From: Plumapathes pennacea
Taxonomy: Eukaryota; Cnidaria; Anthozoa; Antipatharia; Myriopathidae
Direction of reading: 5' to 3'
Length of the DNA stretch: 64,000 bases
Assembly (NCBI GenBank): GCA_964036295.1
Contig: OZ038472.1
Span: forward strand, 2,371,501-2,435,500
Both the position numbers and the translations under genes were made by a program. The notes under the pieces are model-generated. The model ran no database searches. It worked only from the letters and a program-made list of their open reading frames with translations, and had not been told where the DNA came from. Each line of letters starts with the position of its first letter. Within the stretch, counting starts at the first letter, position 1. This document shows positions 54,701-64,000 of this stretch, one piece after another.

Positions 54701-57700
54701 TGTGATTGCTATGGTTTTGGTTTTCGACAGTCATCCGAAAAGCGCTCTAATAGTCTTTCAGATGGTTGTCTAAAGTAACTGTGTGATTGTTTTGGTTTGT
54801 GTTTCCTACATTTTCTAATCGCAGCACTTGTGATGAGTGCTGTAAATGTGATTACTTTGGTTTTGGCTTTACGAAAGTCATTCAAAAACCGCTCTATAAC
54901 GAGCATTTTTCGGCATATAGTGGATCTTTACAGGCATAAAACAAACCAAACCTGAATTGTCCGTAACTTACCCGTGATCGTCAAGTTATAAAACTGGTCC
55001 TGACACTCCACACACTTGTCACCCCCCACGCCATTTTTACAGGGGCACACGCCCGCCTCGTCGCACTGTAAGTCCACAGAGTAGTCCTGGGTACAATTGC
55101 AGGGAGAACAGCCACGCGGAGGCCTGTGGAAGCCGTAGAAGTGCAACTTGCACGCGTCACACTGTCTACCTGTCACGCCTGCGTGACAAGAGCACTGTCC
55201 CGTGGTCAAGTTACACGCTGTGCTGTCAGAACCAGTCACGTTACACGCACAAGCTAGAGAGAAGCAAGGCACAACACTGTTAGTAAGTGGCGATTTGTGT
55301 CACTTCTTCCGAGATGCTCCAATATGCCCTCGAGGGGGGGGGGGGGGGGGGGGGGGAGGAGGGGCTGATCAAAAATATGTTAAAAACTACAGCGCCAAGC
55401 ATTGAATGCGGCGTCATTTGTCTTTTTTGCTACAAATATTAGTAGTATAGCATACTGTAAGCAACCGATCAAACTATGAATTATCCGTGTCACCCACATG
55501 GTCTCGTCATTAATGATGGAAAGAGTTCAAGACTTACGACGTAAACATTTGTGCAATTCAATTTTTGGTGTACTTTAAATGAGTGGGTGGGGGGGGGGGG
55601 GGGGGGGGGAATTGCTATTTTCTTTAGAGGAATGTCTTGCTCTTCCACCCTATCCTAAGAACAGTAAATTAAAAAGGGGCATTCTACTTTTGAGCGCATT
55701 TCTCTTTGCGTCAACCTCAGCCAAATCGAGTCAGCAGCACTCCCGGGGGGTACTCCTATATATAAGCCATATAATTATGTTGAGTACCCCCCCCCCCCCC
55801 CTCCCCCCGGGGCAACGTTCCTCTAGTTCCCACCTTGGCATCCTTGGCCGGACGTGAAGTTGAAGTTATCCGGCATGCATTTGTGGCAGGTTCGCCCCAT
55901 GACGTTAGGTTTGCATGCACACTGACCGCCGTATTTTGAACACTGCAAGTGGTTGTTAGAGCCAACAGCATCACATGAGCAGGCTGTCAAAAGAGAACAA
56001 CACATCAAGTGTCAGAAAAAAGGGGCTCTCTCAACCAATCCATTTTTGCACATCTGTACACCTAGAAACACAGTTGAAGCTAACGTATGTGGACACCCAT
56101 GGTAAGCAGAAAAAAGTGTCCGTAACTGGAACTGTCCACTAGCCAGACAGCTGTGTAAATACAACTGACTAAGCTAGAGTTTAAACGGGGTTTCGTAAAG
56201 GTGTCCGTAAAGGTAGAGCTGTCCGCTTATGAGAGTGTCCACCCAGAGAGCTTCGACCGTATATCATGTGGTTTATACGCTACCTTGACCATCGTCGTAC
56301 AAACTTCCATAGAAGGGTGCTAACACTACCGTGCCGTTTTGTCGGTCGGCAGACCACGTTCTCAAGCCAAACGCCGCGTTGAAGTAGCGGGTCATGTTAG
56401 CCTGCTCAGCAAGAGTAGCCATCTTGTACACTTCAAAGTCAAAAATGGTCGGAAGGAGGACCAACTGCAAGGTGACAAACATCGAACACGAAGTCAGGCA
56501 AACACAAAGTCATCAAACAAACACAAAGTCAAAGTCAAGTATAACGACGTCGGACACAAAAATGTCAAACAAAAAGTTAGTCAAACAAATACAAACATGT
56601 CTAACACAAAGTAAAAAAAGGCACACAAAGAAAGTCAAATGTAAAGATGTTGAAACACAACTCAGCCAAGGATACATATGCCAAACACAAAGTCGGTCAA
56701 ATGTAAAGTCAGTCAAGCAATGCATGATCGTTCACGTGCAGGACAAACTAGGACGACGACAACAGCACCAGGGAGCAATGAAAAACGGTCTGCATTATCC
56801 TTAACACTTACTGAATCTATTACAATCTCCGCCTCAGCTCCACGGCCACTGCTGCCCTGAGGTATCTCTATTCGCACTGTGTACTCTCCCTTAAGAAGGC
56901 AACTGCTGCCAAACGAGACAGACTCGCTACCTGCCGAGATGTTGGCCAAAAGGATGCGAGGCTCATTGCTGGAGAAAACGACGTCTCCACAGGAGTATTG
57001 CTGGAAGAGTGTCCGTAGCAAGACCGTCGCTTTTATAAGGGACCAATCGTAGTTTGTCTAGAAACAAGAAAAAATCAAATTTGTAAAGAGATCCGTGACT
57101 TCGGTAGAGAAGCATCGGGAGCAGTTAAAAGCAACAGCGTTAAGTTTTTCAAGCCAATATCGATCAAAATTTCCCCAGAACAAGCAACACTTTGGGTCAT
57201 TTCAGCCTTTCCTATTCCGGGATAGACCCAATTGAACGCAGCCTCAAATTGGAAATCAGAAGAGAAAATCCAGAGATAAATAGTGAGTAACTACTACACG
57301 TGGCTGTCCCTCCCCTAATTCACTGAAGTCTTACCATGTATCTCAACACAAATGTGTATGGACCAGTTGCAGGTACATTCACCATGAAAGTGAGGTTAGT
57401 TGGTGACGATGCAACCTCCCCTTCGTGTAAGCTGACGCCCACAAACACCACGTCACGCCCTTCCGCGTCTAGTACCGTGGTGTAATTGATGTTCTTTTGC
57501 TGTTCCTTAAAATGAAAAGTACATAAATCAATTCAGTCTACTGCGAGTGTAACCCAGAAGCTTGCAAAGTGAGGAAAAGACGTTGAACAGAGCTACAGTG
57601 GAACCTCTACTTTGGAACACCTCCATTGAGGGAACCCTTCTCCTTGTCCCGAAAAAAAAAAAAAAAAACGCTCATACGACCCTCTTTATCAGAGGTACAA

Positions 57701-60700
57701 AAGGGTCACCATTTTGACCCTACAATGATTATGCTATATCAAAGGATAAAGGGTTCAAAGATTGAGCGGAGCCTCCCACTACAAAACTTCTTCAAGTCCC
57801 CCTTCCCCTGGCCTACCCTGGGTGCCAAATATTCCTCACACTCGACAGCTCGGGCTGCACGGACCACGAGAAGCCGCACCCAGGGTATCCCTGGCCAAGA
57901 GGTAAAATGTAAAAATAACAATAATAATTTGTCTAATTCTCAATTTTAGCCAGGCTAGTCTAATCACTACTTACTGCTGATAAATCTGCATCTTCGGCTT
58001 CAAATGTTAGTTCCTGGACGCCCGGCACATAAAAGCCTGGCTGAATGTTCTCGCACTTCTGGCCGTAGAACTTTGGTTTGCAGTAGCACTGTCCATTGGA
58101 ACTGCACGAGACGTTTACTGAGCCAGCGAGGTCACAGTTACATTCTGTACAGCCACGTGGATTATCACTTGTCAGCCCAAAGTACCCATCCTGTCAAGAG
58201 TAAAAGCATCATGTTTTATCTCACTGAATTCTAGAACTGACTTTGTACAAACAGTGAAATATATAAGCACATGTCAAAGGTTTCAAACCCACATAATTAA
58301 CACAGATCATAACAGGGCCCGGTTGTTCGAAAGGCAATGTAAGCTGATCCAGGATTATGAAATTCTTTCTCTCGACTAGTCTGCCAATTACAGTAACAGC
58401 AAGGTTATAAGTTACATAGGTTTTTGAAAACGATGCATTTTCAAGTAAAAACGCATTAGGATGTTAGACATCAGGAGTTTCACCCACCTTACAACTGTCG
58501 CATGTTCTGCCAGTCAGAGTTGGTTTACACACACACTGCCCGGTGAACTGATCACATGTCGAGGAACCATTCACTGTACCAGCACGTGTACACTTACAAT
58601 CTGTAGACACAAAAGGAAATAAAATAATGATAGATTACAAACATACATGCAAAAGGCAAATTTAATCAAGTCACAAACAAGGCCCCATCTAACAACAATA
58701 CACTGCAGTAACCACAAGCTTTACCCGTTGATTTTCACCAGTCCCGTCACTACTAACAGTTAAGGTCCTGTAACAACTAACTATATCTCATTCTCTAGGT
58801 ACCCCCTCTAGCCACATGAGCCATGGCTCGGTAAATAGCCACTGCTATTCACCTCCACCAGCCGTCCATGCTCCCTTTATCACCATTGCTAATTTACTTT
58901 GACTGTACCTTCACAGCCATCACCATTGCTCTCGCTAAGTTTCCAGTAACCATGACGACACTGACTGCATGTTCTGCCCATCACTTGAGGTTTACAGTCA
59001 CACAGTCCACTGGAGCCATTACATAACAACTTCTGGGGTTTGTTGACCACACCACTTTCATTACATGCACAGTCTGGATTAAGGAGAAATGAAAACAAAT
59101 TATTTCCTTTGTCCTCTTGGCTAACAGAATGAAAGGTTTTGTTCAAAGACCACCTAAAATGTTTCCTTTAGCTTAAACTTACAAACTGTGTCAAGGAAGC
59201 TGAGTTATGAGTTCTGAGTTCTGACCAAAACCATTCCCAGGTTTAAAGATAACAAAACATTCGCTGCTAATCCAGGATTAGCCTAATCATACTTTGAACA
59301 ACTGGACCCTGTTGTTTAAATCCTGATCGTACTAACCCAGGATTAGTCAAATTAATTATCTCGTCCTATTGGCCAACACTGTACAGGGCTTAATCACAGG
59401 CTAACTTAAAAGTTTGTTCTACTGTAGTTCTAAACATATAAAGGAATTAAGGTCTAAAGGGGAAATTATGAATTTTCAGTGGGCACAGCATCCAACATAC
59501 CTAGACAAGTGTCCGTGTGGTTAATGGCCACTTCGCCGTTTCTGTAGTAATACGGCTTGCACAACTCACACTTGTCTCCCATGGTGTTATGGGTACAGTT
59601 GTCACAGAGGCCATAGTTCAAACTGGCATTGTAGTGACAACTAGAGGCATGGTTATTGCATCCACATGCTGTAAGGAAACCATGTGACAGTTTTTATTAT
59701 TTTGTTGGAAAATCACCAACTTGGCAAAGTTCAGATGGGAGCATGGAATATTGACGCCAAGTATACCGTAGTGATTTAGTACAAAATGTACAATACTGTG
59801 TACAAAAAAAAATAAGTTTTTATTTTATTTGAGGACTCAAATTAAATCTTCTTCTTCACTCTTCTCAGTTGGGGATGTTTTGTATTGGAATGTAACTTAA
59901 TTTACTGTTTATGTCTTTGGTGTTCATGTACACTGTAATTTCAGTTTCAAAATGCACAGTGAAGTACAGTATTCTAGTCACACCTTCACAAGCTTTGCCA
60001 ACTTTATAATCCTTGTTGTTGTACAGATCAAGACATTTGGAACAGTTGGAACCAGCTGTGTTTTTCTCACACACACATTTGGAAAAATCCTGAAAAAAAT
60101 ATATATATATTAACAATATATATATTTCAACAAAAGCCTGTGTGCTAAAAACAGTCCTGTTGTGAGACCATATGCCAACTGTAGTGTACTCTTTATACAG
60201 TAATGCTGTTGTCTTGACCATGACAGTATAATTTTTAAATCAACCATCCTCATCAATGACCAGACAAATAGAGCCTAATAATCACATGATTTAACTGTGG
60301 TATATATATGTAGTGTACAACATCAGTGATTTCACACTATGCCTGAGGCAACCAAAAATTTGGTCGGGCAGGTAAATTTAGGGCCGGCAACCAGAAATTA
60401 TGAAATTTTCTATTGCTTGAAGTCAAACTAATGTACAGTCCAGGGACACCAACAGGGCAACCAACCTAAAACCTTAATAATAATGTCCAGCACCACTAAA
60501 CAAGTTTTGAATGAGCCAAAAATTCTATTAAATGAATTTCCTTGAATTAGTCAAACATAGGTCCTGATTACAAAAATAAAAGGTTTTCCCTGGCTTTACT
60601 TTAATCATGGCAACTCGTTGCTTTCTAGAAGGTGCAAGTTCCTGGATTAATCTTACCCACTATTGATACACTGTATAGTTGTAGTTGTTGTTGTAGTTAT

Positions 60701-62764
60701 TGTTGTTATTATTGTTGTTGTTATTGTTGTTGTTGTTGCTGTTGCTGTTCTTCCTTAAATTCTTACCTGGGAATCACATTGGGATGCTTGCCCATTACAA
60801 AAACATGCAGCAGATATGTCCCAGTCCTGTACAGAGAAGAAGTAACTCTTCTGTAGCTCAGGTGGGGGAACAAAGTTGGCATCAATCTTAAATTTCACCA
60901 GCATGAGACGAAGGTTGGTCATCAGGAAATAAGACCGCTTCTCTATACTATTCTTGATGGCGGCCGCAGTATCATCATCTCGCATGGGCGCGTAGCTGAT
61001 CTATAGAGCAAGAAAAACAATCATTTTTTGCAAGACAGCATCCACAATGCTGGTGGATCTGTCACTTAATTACTCGCCGCCGGTGTGGATGCTATCTTAG
61101 ATTTCAAACTTTAAAACACTGGGTGAATGTTTTCAAGATTCGGCCAAATGCACGCACTTGCACATCTCACAACACTGCCCCTTTAAATAGTGTAAGAGTT
61201 TTAACTTCTGAGCAAATTTTTAAGAGATTAAGGCGGCAGATCACATACTTCCCCCACACACATGCAGAAAATTCAACTGTCATAACTATTAACAATACAT
61301 ATTGCAAAGTACAAGTGTATTACTGATAATTTAGCTGCAAATACAAACACTGTACAGATAATTAAACTGGCAGTTTAATACATGCAGTTAAAGGTCTTCA
61401 CGCACCTACATAATAATTTTCGTGCTGGCGGTCACGCCACCTGTTCGTGGTTTTTAACCACAGCAGCAAGCTCAACACGAAAAAAATGCTGCATTCTGGC
61501 ATGATGAGTTATGACTCAAGACAGCCCACCATTTTAACTAAATTTACTGTCACCATCACAGTCATGGTTATCGAAGTTTTTAGCATTGGATCATTACAAG
61601 GACGATTTCTCGCAACGCAACACAACAAAGCAAACACGAAACTCCAAACAATAGAGTTATTATGTGTTTTAGCGGCGTTTAAGTTACTTCACGGTGAATG
61701 CTGAACCAGACTGAACTGTATCGGTCTGATATCAGTTTTGTTTTCACCCTTGTAGATGCAAGCGATTAGCCTCTCTTCACCGATCGAAGATATTGATCAA
61801 AGCAACATGTTGCGTCGGGCAATTATATATACAGAAGGCTACCAACAAAAGGCGACCTGCATTTAGGTTTTCCACACAAAGCCCAAAATCTAAACAAAAC
61901 TCCATGGCCACGAAAACACACTCAAGTCTTCTCAGACGTTATGTGCAATTCGATCCTTAGCAATACTCGGCGATCCTTGTAAACATTTGGTTTCTACGAC
62001 CTGTGTTTACCAAGGAGGACAAATTCCATCGACATAAAAATGTTGGCTGAACTCGCGTACTGTAAGTTTAGTTGGACGTAATAAACAACCGAGGAAAGAG
62101 CATCGCATTTCATTCAAGAAACGATCTCAAATGCTAAAACAAGAACCAATATAATATTGTGCGTATCTGCAACGATCGTGTTCAAGGAAGTAAAAACTCT
62201 TACCTGTTTACCAATGTTCGTTCCAGGATCAATTTTATAGCATTCCACCTTTGAACCATTTCTCTTGTTTTCATCAGTCTCCGTCATATTGAAAAACTCT
62301 CGACAATCCGTCGAATAGAAGGCTATCTCCGTAAAGGTGGCGCCAAAATCTTTGGACTTCGCAAAGTACATTGCTGCCGGGAGTTCGTGAAAAAAGGTTA
62401 CCACAGAGCGATAAAGCATAAAAGTAGCACCAGTATCGATTTGAAGATAAACTGGAAACTCGTAGTTCTTGGATTTCCACCAGGTTCCCAAATTATATGC
62501 ATCGTTTGTAAAATTCACAGGATGGATCAAATTCTTGTCGTTTGCGTTGCACACTTTGCTGCAGTCACCATCCAGACAGAATCGCTCGATTGGATCGCCG
62601 CAAGTTGAGTTCGTCGACACTAGAAATCTTCCAGCTATATCTTGTGGAGCGGGTAGACATGTACCAGACCCGCTACATCCGTTCTGACTTGATACGACGT
62701 GAATTGAACATATTAACACCAAACTCAAAACGGCGAAGTTCAAATTCCCTGTCCTGAAAGCCAT
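43677..62764 (-). CDS. LAMB/LAMC-like: Laminin chain with beta-type N-terminus and gamma-type C-terminus (28 exons, 2041 aa)
   Basis: This is a secreted basement-membrane subunit. The start ATG at 62764 has a strong context (A at -3, G at +4) and a clear signal peptide; an in-frame ATG 21 bases upstream (62785) is the alternative. Twenty-eight exons join in phase to a TGA at 43677-43679. Order: LN (about 27-250), LE repeats, laminin IV type B/LF domain (about 500-720), LE repeats, laminin IV type A (about 930-1140, inside a split LE), six to seven LE repeats, coiled coil (about 1440-2041) with one cysteine seven residues before the end. LN, LEa and LF match beta chains. Laminin IV-A, following LE repeats and the C-terminus match gamma chains. 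There are no LG domains, so it is not an alpha chain. Usual beta and gamma chains are about 1600-1800 residues. Confidence 0.9.
44292..44605. mobile_element. MITE, family A, complete copy
   Basis: Inverted ends TATAGAGCCGTTTTCGGATG and CACCCAAAAACGGCTCTATG lie in the laminin intron between 44277 and 44857. Next to them the CGAAAGTAATCGTGTGATTG block recurs in the copy at 54450. Confidence 0.78.
46700..46870. mobile_element. piggyBac-like MITE, family B, partial
   Basis: AGTGATCAAGTTCGATTTTC, TTTCTCACCAGAAATATATC and GGAGAACTTGGCTTTTGATA match the family interior. The CCCTTTCACTCCC end is degraded. Smaller fragments of the family lie near 45290-45375 and 47650-47685. Confidence 0.55.
48965..49312. 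repeat. AACCAATCAGAC tandem repeat
   Basis: A degenerate array of ACCAACCAATCAGACA units fills much of the laminin intron between 48741 and 49491. CCAATCA occurs more than ten times. Confidence 0.92.
49354..52272 (-). CDS. LAMB/LAMC-like: Laminin exons 16-20: gamma-type LE repeats
   Basis: Exons are 52169-52272, 51693-51870, 51027-51217, 49963-50056 and 49354-49491. [19 protein letters not shown] and [20 protein letters not shown] followed by [14 protein letters not shown] closely follow the gamma1 series (DGYFGDP, SDNIDPNAVGNC, TGECLKC, NTAGF). These repeats form the rod before the coiled coil. Vertebrate gamma1 binds nidogen in this part, but I did not find a confident nidogen-binding loop. 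Confidence 0.86.
49650..49792. repeat. CGAGATAGC inverted repeat family
   Basis: CCCGCACTCTCGAACTCGG at the left faces GAGTTCGAGATAGCTGG at the right, with GCTATCTCGAAC motifs between. Related copies lie at 28080-28242, 53815-53960 and 42640-42705. Confidence 0.6.
50655..50995. mobile_element. MITE with GGCCAAACGGACTTCC termini
   Basis: CTGGCCAAACGGACTTCCAA at the left and GGGAGTCCGTTTGGCCACAG at the right are inverted. The interior repeats ACTTGGC and CGACTTGG. It lies in a laminin intron. Confidence 0.65.
52345..52540. mobile_element. piggyBac-like MITE, family B
   Basis: CAACCCTTTCACTCCCAAG starts the element, and GATCAACTCCAATTTTCTCC and GCTCAGATGAAAGCTGATTA follow as in the other copies. 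The right end runs to the border of the laminin exon 52549-52960 and the terminal repeat is incomplete. Confidence 0.65.
52549..54413 (-). CDS. LAMB/LAMC-like: Laminin exons 13-15: laminin IV type A domain in a split LE
   Basis: Exons are 54080-54413, 53510-53747 and 52549-52960. [18 protein letters not shown] leads into the domain like the last LE before laminin IV-A of gamma1. [17 protein letters not shown] is the (A/V)PxKFLG motif. [17 protein letters not shown] closes the split LE. Laminin IV-A occurs in gamma and alpha chains and in perlecan but not in standard beta chains. Confidence 0.87.
54450..54900. mobile_element. Two adjacent family A MITEs in a laminin intron
   Basis: One copy runs from ACGTTTTCGCATGACTGTCG to ACAGTCATCCGAAAAGCGC. 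A shorter, diverged one follows at once to CATTCAAAAACCGCTCTATA. The CGAAAGTAATCGTGTGATTG block is identical to that at 44310. Confidence 0.7.
54972..55983 (-). CDS. LAMB/LAMC-like: Laminin exons 11-12: LE repeats after the LF domain
   Basis: Exons are 55834-55983 and 54972-55253. [11 protein letters not shown] and [18 protein letters not shown] match the first beta-chain LE after LF. Exon 12 encodes about two more LE repeats ([32 protein letters not shown]). The switch from beta-like to gamma-like sequence falls between here and exon 13. Confidence 0.83.
55335..55365. repeat. Poly-G/poly-C tracts in the intron before exon 12
   Basis: Long G runs at about 55335-55362 and 55587-55608 and a C run near 55788-55805 lie between laminin exons 11 and 12. 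Such runs are prone to sequencing error, but none falls in a coding exon. Confidence 0.85.
56284..58190 (-). CDS. LAMB/LAMC-like: Laminin exons 7-10: laminin IV type B (LF) domain
   Basis: Exons are 57975-58190, 57335-57505, 56812-57057 and 56284-56464. The truncated [16 protein letters not shown] and the start of the domain ([10 protein letters not shown]) correspond to CNxVEPGYY and YEAEEANL of beta chains. Later pieces are [25 protein letters not shown] and [15 protein letters not shown]. This domain belongs to beta chains and some alpha chains and is absent from known gamma chains. Confidence 0.85.
58488..60089 (-). CDS. LAMB/LAMC-like: Laminin exons 3-6: N-terminal LE repeats
   Basis: Exons are 59984-60089, 59501-59668, 58909-59073 and 58488-58600. 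They encode laminin-type EGF repeats with eight-cysteine spacing. [20 protein letters not shown] in the second repeat is the beta-chain type (CxxCxHNTMGxxCExCKP). Confidence 0.87.
59230..59415. mobile_element. MITE of the CCAGGATTA family
   Basis: GCTAATCCAGGATTAGCC and ACTAACCCAGGATTAGTC flank a short core in a laminin intron. A related copy starts at 58314 with GGGCCCGGTTGTTCGAAAGG. Confidence 0.6.
60675..60750. repeat. TTG/TTA trinucleotide repeat next to exon 2
   Basis: A degenerate GTT/ATT repeat lies immediately downstream of the donor of laminin exon 2 (on the minus strand). Frames across it read Leu or Cys runs and are not genes. Confidence 0.88.
60767..62764 (-). CDS. LAMB/LAMC-like: Laminin exons 1-2: signal peptide and LN domain
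   Basis: Exons are 62204-62764 and 60767-61000. After the signal peptide ([13 protein letters not shown]) the LN domain shows [48 protein letters not shown] and [16 protein letters not shown]. The last matches the beta-chain pattern PAAM...SxDFG and not the gamma one. The part after YSTDC is shorter than in vertebrate LN domains. It ends [20 protein letters not shown], entering the first LE. Confidence 0.85.
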
Positions 62765-62785
62765 ATTGCCATGGAGGGAACACAT

Positions 62786-64000
62786 TTTCGAATTCCGAGC
62801 ACAATTCTTCTCTTTGCTCTATTTAAACACCTGCACTGTAACAAGACCAATATAGTCGCATCTTCCTGACCAGTTTGAAGAGGCAGAAATGTCAAAGGTT
62901 TGTGCAAACAGAGAAGAAAGAAACCCTTTGCCTTCGCGAGCTTGCACCGAACCGAGATGTAAGTCAATACTCCAAGTTCAAAATGACAGCTGTTGTTTAT
63001 AAGAAGTCGGTTATTGATCGGACGCTTAAATAGCATAAATTATTTTTTTCTTGCCAAAAATCCGTTCGAATTGGCGTATTTTTCAGTAGTGTGCAGTACC
63101 TTTCTCTTTTGTCATTCTAAATATCTTAAACTACCACAAATGGGGATGATAACGGCGATACGGCCGATATTCCTGCTGATGAAAGTATTAATTCTTACTA
63201 CATTAGCGACGGTTGGTAGCACGCTAAAAAGCGCGTCTTCGGCTGCTAGGATACCGCTGTTCACTGGTAAAAAAATCGGGTTTTGGAGAAAATATCAACC
63301 GCAATATAAACTTTTGGGCTTCCGATGTTCAATCTGAACCTTGGACTCGCTTCTAACAACAACAAAAAGCTTTCATTGTCCAAAAACCACGAAAAATCAT
63401 TCCCGAGTAATAAAGCAGATTTGACATCTGTGGAATGTTTCGTAACACAGTCAGACACCTTTTTGAGGAAAGTGACGTAATACGTGTTTATCGAAGCGTG
63501 TCAGTGAAGCAATAAACGCTTGTGAACTGACACTGTGTGTTTACATTTGCAGAGAGACGGGACCAAACAAACTTAATTAAATGGCAGAGTCTCGCTCTGA
63601 CGAACCGGCATTTTAAAAGAATCTGGGTAGAAAATTGCGCAATACAAGCCATCGTGTTTTGGGGTCATGACAATAAACTCAATTTCGGCCGTACAAAGGA
63701 TTTTTAATTCCATTTTCTTTATTTCTGCACAGGGAACCATTAAGCCGGCAGCAAAAGAAAGAACTTAATACGACACTATACTACTACTGCGCATGTGATG
63801 TCTGATTAGTTCGGTGGCCGCGCTTGCACCCCCCCCCCCCCCTCCCTCTCCCATCCTCCCACCACCACCACCACCCCCCTACATTCTCTTCTGTACTCCT
63901 TGACTTCAGCGCATGACGGCACACACACGCCGACGAGTATCAGGGCCTGGATGGGGTTTACTGTTAAGTGTTATGAAGCCCAAAAAATTAATGCTAAGTG
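62786..64000. other. Upstream region of the laminin gene
   Basis: The laminin promoter and any 5' UTR exon should lie here on the minus strand. I saw no clear TATA box. A C-rich stretch at 63829-63893 with CCACCA repeats is the only simple-sequence feature. The short open frames here have no coding features. Confidence 0.45.

Noticed and set aside
60632-60891. Plus-strand frames rich in Cys or Leu
   Set aside because: They cross the TTG/TTA repeat and the complement of laminin exon 2.
43677-62764. Laminin alpha chain
   Set aside because: LF plus IV-A occurs in some alpha chains, but the coil ends in a stop after a C-terminal cysteine with no LG domains, and LN and LE motifs follow beta and gamma chains.
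43677-62764. Two neighbouring laminin genes read as one
   Set aside because: All exons are in phase, with no stop, second signal peptide or second LN between the beta-like and gamma-like parts. Transcript data could still overturn this.

Overview
The window is animal nuclear DNA: long genes split into short exons with GT..AG introns, an adhesion GPCR, a laminin chain, and introns full of short inverted-repeat elements (MITEs) and microsatellites. The gene families and the MITE types suggest an anthozoan cnidarian, probably a coral or sea anemone. That placement is inference; nothing here names the species.

Layout. (1) 1-5736, plus strand: the 3' ten exons of an unrecognised, Ser/Arg-rich, probably intracellular protein that starts upstream of the window. 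(2) 8985-24957, plus strand: a complete 29-exon, 1341-codon-scale adhesion GPCR of the ADGRA (GPR123/124/125) type. Its order is signal peptide, LRR cap and single LRR, Ig, SEA-like, HormR, GAIN/GPS, 7TM, and a long tail ending in a class I PDZ ligand. (3) About 29.0-34.5 kb, plus strand: a small unrecognised spliced gene. (4) 30.47-41.29 kb: a giant imperfect palindrome. Its left arm carries most of gene 3 and its right arm carries a rearranged inverted copy, so the two copies point tail to tail. The centre is three consecutive minisatellites, and the arms hold further tandem arrays. (5) 41.37-42.63 kb: a satellite with a ~342-bp unit. (6) 43677-62764, minus strand: a complete 28-exon laminin chain of 2041 residues.

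All exon-exon joins in the GPCR and the laminin were checked by hand for GT/AG and reading phase, and both genes stay open from ATG to stop. The laminin is the most striking object. Its amino-terminal half (LN, LE repeats, laminin IV type B/LF domain) reads as a laminin beta chain. Its carboxy-terminal half (laminin IV type A, LE repeats, coiled coil, C-terminal cysteine) reads as a laminin gamma chain. The gene therefore looks like a beta/gamma hybrid.

How the genes relate. Laminin is a secreted basement-membrane subunit and the GPCR is a surface receptor with adhesive domains and a predicted PDZ-scaffold tail. Both suit cell-matrix or cell-cell contact, but nothing in the sequence shows that they act together. 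Genes 1 and 3 could not be assigned a function. No tRNA, rRNA, CRISPR array or prokaryote-like operon was seen.
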